Source of the DNA: Bordetella parapertussis
Lineage (GTDB): Bacteria > Pseudomonadota > Gammaproteobacteria > Burkholderiales > Burkholderiaceae_B
NCBI GenBank assembly: GCA_943331855.1
Contig: CALQNE010000137.1
Location: 1 to 8,981 of the forward strand
DNA length: 8,981 bases
Reading direction: 5' to 3'
Shown: piece by piece, positions 7,246-8,981 of the stretch
How the letters are laid out: every line of letters begins with the position of its first letter
Numbering within the stretch: position 1 is the first letter of the stretch
Program-made: the position numbers and the translations under genes
The notes under the pieces: generated by a model
The model's input: the letters and a program-made list of their open reading frames with translations, nothing else
Told to the model about the DNA's origin: nothing
Databases searched by the model: none

Positions 7246-7965
7246 ATGAGCACACTCAAACCCGCGACGCGCGAAAAACTAATGGGCATTAGTACCGCCA
7301 CGTTGGCAACCTGCCTTTTTAAAAGAGGACTACGCAATCAGTTTATTCAGGGCGTGCAGCGTTTATCAAAATCCACTAAAAATATGGTGGGTGAGGCTTT
7401 CACGCTACGTTATATCCCGGCGCGTGAAGATCTCAACACCATGGAGGTCTTTAAAGATCGTAGCCATCCTCAACGCAAGGGGATTAACGAGTGCCCAGCG
7501 GGTGCGGTGTTTGTGATTGATAGTCGCAAAGACGCACGTGCTGCTTCGGCCGGTGGTATTTTGGTTGGGCGCTTGATGGCTCGCGGTGTTGCCGGCGTGG
7601 TCACGGATGGGGGCTTTCGTGACTCGGCTGAAATCGCAGAGCTTGGAATTCCTGCTTACCACCAGCGGCCGTCAGCACCTACGAATCTGACGTTGCATCA
7701 TGCCATTGATGTCAATGTGCCGATCGCCTGCGGCGATGCACCGGTGTTTCCGGGGGATGTCATCGTGGGGGACGGTGATGGCGTGATTGTGTTGCCTGCT
7801 CACTTGGTTGAAGAGTTGGCCGCAGAGGCCTTCGAGATGACGATTTTTGAAGATTTTGCAACCGAAGAGGTCAGGGGAGGGCGATCAATTATGGGTTTGT
7901 ATCCCAATACTGACCCACAGACGACGGTTGATTTTCAGGCCTGGCGTAAAAAGGCGGGCCGCTGA
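7246..7965 (+). CDS. RraA-fold protein, probable 2-keto acid aldolase/lyase (HMG/CHA aldolase-like)
   Basis: This 239-residue cytoplasmic protein belongs to the RraA/'dimethylmenaquinone methyltransferase' fold family. The core signature is SAGGILVGRLMARGVAGVV (101-119) followed by TDGGFRDS (120-127), with D121, R125 and D126 as likely pyruvate/metal-site residues by comparison with class II HMG/CHA aldolases. A later segment, FPGDVIVGDGDGVIVLP, is also characteristic. It is much longer than the E. coli RNase E regulator RraA (about 160 residues), with added N- and C-terminal parts. Automated names such as 'RNase activity regulator' or 'methyltransferase' are therefore probably misleading. 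It starts 12 bases after the dehydratase stop with a weak AAGAG site (7232-7236), so co-transcription is likely. I infer cleavage of the 2-keto-3-deoxy acid made by the dehydratase. The family is confident; the reaction is not. Confidence 0.85.
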   Translation: MSTLKPATREKLMGISTATLATCLFKRGLRNQFIQGVQRLSKSTKNMVGEAFTLRYIPAREDLNTMEVFKDRSHPQRKGINECPAGAVFVIDSRKDARAASAGGILVGRLMARGVAGVVTDGGFRDSAEIAELGIPAYHQRPSAPTNLTLHHAIDVNVPIACGDAPVFPGDVIVGDGDGVIVLPAHLVEELAAEAFEMTIFEDFATEEVRGGRSIMGLYPNTDPQTTVDFQAWRKKAGR

Positions 7966-7986
7966 ATGCGCGAATAGGGAGAGAAA

Positions 7987-8063
7987 TGGGGTGAACGACG
8001 GGGCTCGAACCCGCGACAACCAGAATCACAATCTGGGACTCTACCAACTGAGCTACGTCCACC
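7987..8063 (-). tRNA. tRNA-His (anticodon GTG)
   Basis: On the - strand the sequence folds as a complete tRNA. The acceptor stem GTGGACG (8056-8062) pairs with CGTTCAC (7991-7997) with one G-U pair. The D arm is GCTCAGTTGGTAGAGT. The anticodon stem CCAGA/TCTGG encloses TTGTGAT with anticodon GTG (8027-8029), and the T loop is GGTTCGAGCC-like. The extra G at position -1, diagnostic of tRNA-His, is encoded at 8063 opposite the C discriminator (7990), and CCA is encoded at 7987-7989. Its 3' end lies 21 bases from the stop of the RraA-fold gene, which is transcribed towards it. Confidence 0.97.
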
Positions 8064-8074
8064 ACAGCACAAAG

Positions 8075-8083
8075 ATTTTAGCA
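8075..8083 (-). promoter_or_regulatory. Probable extended -10 promoter of tRNA-His
   Basis: Read on the - strand, TGCTAAAAT is an extended -10 element (TGn followed by TAAAAT). It would start transcription about 5-7 bases before the tRNA 5' end, as expected for a tRNA gene with a very short leader. No good TTGACA-like -35 box is seen at 16-18 bases upstream. The element lies in the 79-base spacer shared with the divergent cardiolipin synthase gene, for which no clear promoter could be picked. Confidence 0.5.
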
Positions 8084-8142
8084 TGTTTGCGCTGATTTCG
8101 CGCCTTTGTAGGGCTTGCACGGCTAGTCTATAGGCCTTTTTT

Positions 8143-8981
8143 ATGACTGTATTGAAAGCACTTCTGTCTGAGTATTGGCCACACGTCTTATTTGTTATTT
8201 CAGGGCTTGCGGGTACGCTTGCTGCGGTACATGCTGCCATGACAAAACAAGATGTGCGCGCTGCCGTCGCCTGGGTGGGTGTAGCGCTTTTTTCGCCTAT
8301 TTTTGGTGCTGCTTTATATTTGGTGGCGGGTATCAATCGCGTACGTAAGCAGCGGATCACGCAGCCCCGAGCAGGTACGATTTATTCTGAAGAGCTGATC
8401 CAGCGTGTGTCTGTTGAGGATGTGACTGAATCTTCTGGCACTCAGTTCGCGACGTTGAAACTGCTCGGTGATCAGGTCAGCCATTTTCAGGTGCTGAACT
8501 TTAACGAGATTCAGATATTACGTGGCGGCGATGAAACGTACCCCGCGATGTTATCGGCGATTCGTGCTGCGACCCATTCGATTGCCTTGCAAAGCTATAT
8601 TTTTGATCATGATGTATTGGGCGTTGAATTTGCGCAAGCCTTGATTCAAGCCCAAGCGCGTGGCGTGCAGGTCAGGGTGCTGATTGATGCAGTGGGGGCA
8701 AAGTATTCTCGACCACAGATCATTCACATGCTCACTAAAGGAGGTGTTCGCACTGCGCTTTTTATGCGGCCATTATTTGGCTTGCGTTTGGCCTATGCCA
8801 ATTTGCGTAGCCACCGTAAATTGCTGGTCATCGATGGGGTGCATGGGTTTACGGGTGGTATGAATATCCGAGCTGAGTTTTTAACGGCAGTAACCCATGC
8901 TCGGGTGCCTCAAGATACGCACTTTCAGCTGCAGGGCCCCATCGTGCATCAGTTGATGATTAGCTTTGCGCACGACTGGCA
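8143..8981 (+). CDS. cls: Cardiolipin synthase/phospholipase D-family protein, N-terminal part
   Basis: The frame stays open from ATG 8143 to the window end (279 full codons), so the gene is cut by the window and not broken. Residues 13-32 and 41-64 are two membrane helices (PLDNc-type anchor) at the inner membrane. They are followed by the first phospholipase D domain, with SYIFDHDVLG and VRVLIDAVGAKYS segments. The first HKD motif is HRKLLVID (H224, K226, D231), followed by GFTGGMNI. The second HKD motif, needed for activity, would lie beyond the window. Bacterial cardiolipin synthases of this layout make cardiolipin from phosphatidylglycerol by phosphatidyl transfer. An in-frame TAG at 8131-8133 rules out a longer N-terminus, and there is no strong ribosome binding site. 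The gene is divergent from tRNA-His and seems unrelated to the catabolic genes. Confidence 0.9.
   Translation, partial: MTVLKALLSEYWPHVLFVISGLAGTLAAVHAAMTKQDVRAAVAWVGVALFSPIFGAALYLVAGINRVRKQRITQPRAGTIYSEELIQRVSVEDVTESSGTQFATLKLLGDQVSHFQVLNFNEIQILRGGDETYPAMLSAIRAATHSIALQSYIFDHDVLGVEFAQALIQAQARGVQVRVLIDAVGAKYSRPQIIHMLTKGGVRTALFMRPLFGLRLAYANLRSHRKLLVIDGVHGFTGGMNIRAEFLTAVTHARVPQDTHFQLQGPIVHQLMISFAHDW

Noticed and set aside
7847..8095. Open frame on the + strand running through the tRNA region
   Set aside because: It overlaps the end of the RraA-fold gene in another frame and its C-terminal part is the antisense of tRNA-His; the peptide is a typical spurious tRNA-derived translation.
7935..8360. 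Open frame on the - strand covering tRNA-His and the start of the cls gene
   Set aside because: It contains the 'SSVGRVPDCDSGCRGFEPRRSP' type of peptide known from mistranslated tRNA genes, and it is antisense to a well-supported cls start.
1..8981. CRISPR array, insertion sequence, integrase, phage or toxin-antitoxin system
   Set aside because: No regularly spaced repeats, transposase or integrase motifs, terminal inverted repeats or tRNA-fragment direct repeats were seen; apart from the tRNA the window is contiguous housekeeping and catabolic genes on one strand.

Overview
The window reads as ordinary chromosomal sequence of a betaproteobacterium, most likely Burkholderiales and possibly Alcaligenaceae-like. 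The grounds are a Bug/TctC-type periplasmic receptor (a family greatly expanded in that order), a lone LivK-type receptor, a moderate GC content and the style of the catabolic genes. This placement is inferred from family knowledge; no rRNA or other taxonomic marker is present. There is no mobile element, CRISPR array, phage gene or transcriptional regulator in the window.

Layout. Every protein gene lies on the + strand and only a tRNA lies on the - strand. (1) 1-209: the C-terminal end of an acyl-CoA carboxylase carboxyltransferase (beta) subunit. (2) 280-1266: a Bug-type solute receptor. (3) 1338-3817: a probable transcription unit with a LivK-type ABC receptor, a small SCP2-like protein, and an alpha/beta hydrolase whose start overlaps the preceding stop. 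(4) 3834-3859: a short GC hairpin with a T run, overlapping a TACAAT sequence. (5) 3873-5444: an ArnT/PMT-like polytopic glycosyltransferase. (6) 5479-7965: an IlvD/Edd-family Fe-S sugar-acid dehydratase and, 12 bases later, an RraA-fold protein that is probably an aldolase or lyase. (7) 7987-8063, - strand: tRNA-His(GTG), converging on the RraA-fold gene. (8) 8143 to the window end: the N-terminal part of a cardiolipin synthase/phospholipase D-type protein, divergent from the tRNA.

How the genes may work together (inference). The two receptors would capture organic acids or related solutes in the periplasm, but no cognate permease is visible. The dehydratase and the RraA-fold protein form a plausible two-step module: sugar acid to 2-keto-3-deoxy acid, then retro-aldol cleavage. 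The SCP2-like protein and hydrolase are translationally coupled and probably handle one hydrophobic or ester/lactone substrate, perhaps the ligand of the upstream LivK-type receptor. The glycosyltransferase and cardiolipin synthase are envelope/lipid genes and look functionally separate. I see no clearly new biological system. The most interesting parts are the dehydratase/RraA-fold pair and the receptor/SCP2-like/hydrolase unit, both of unknown substrate.
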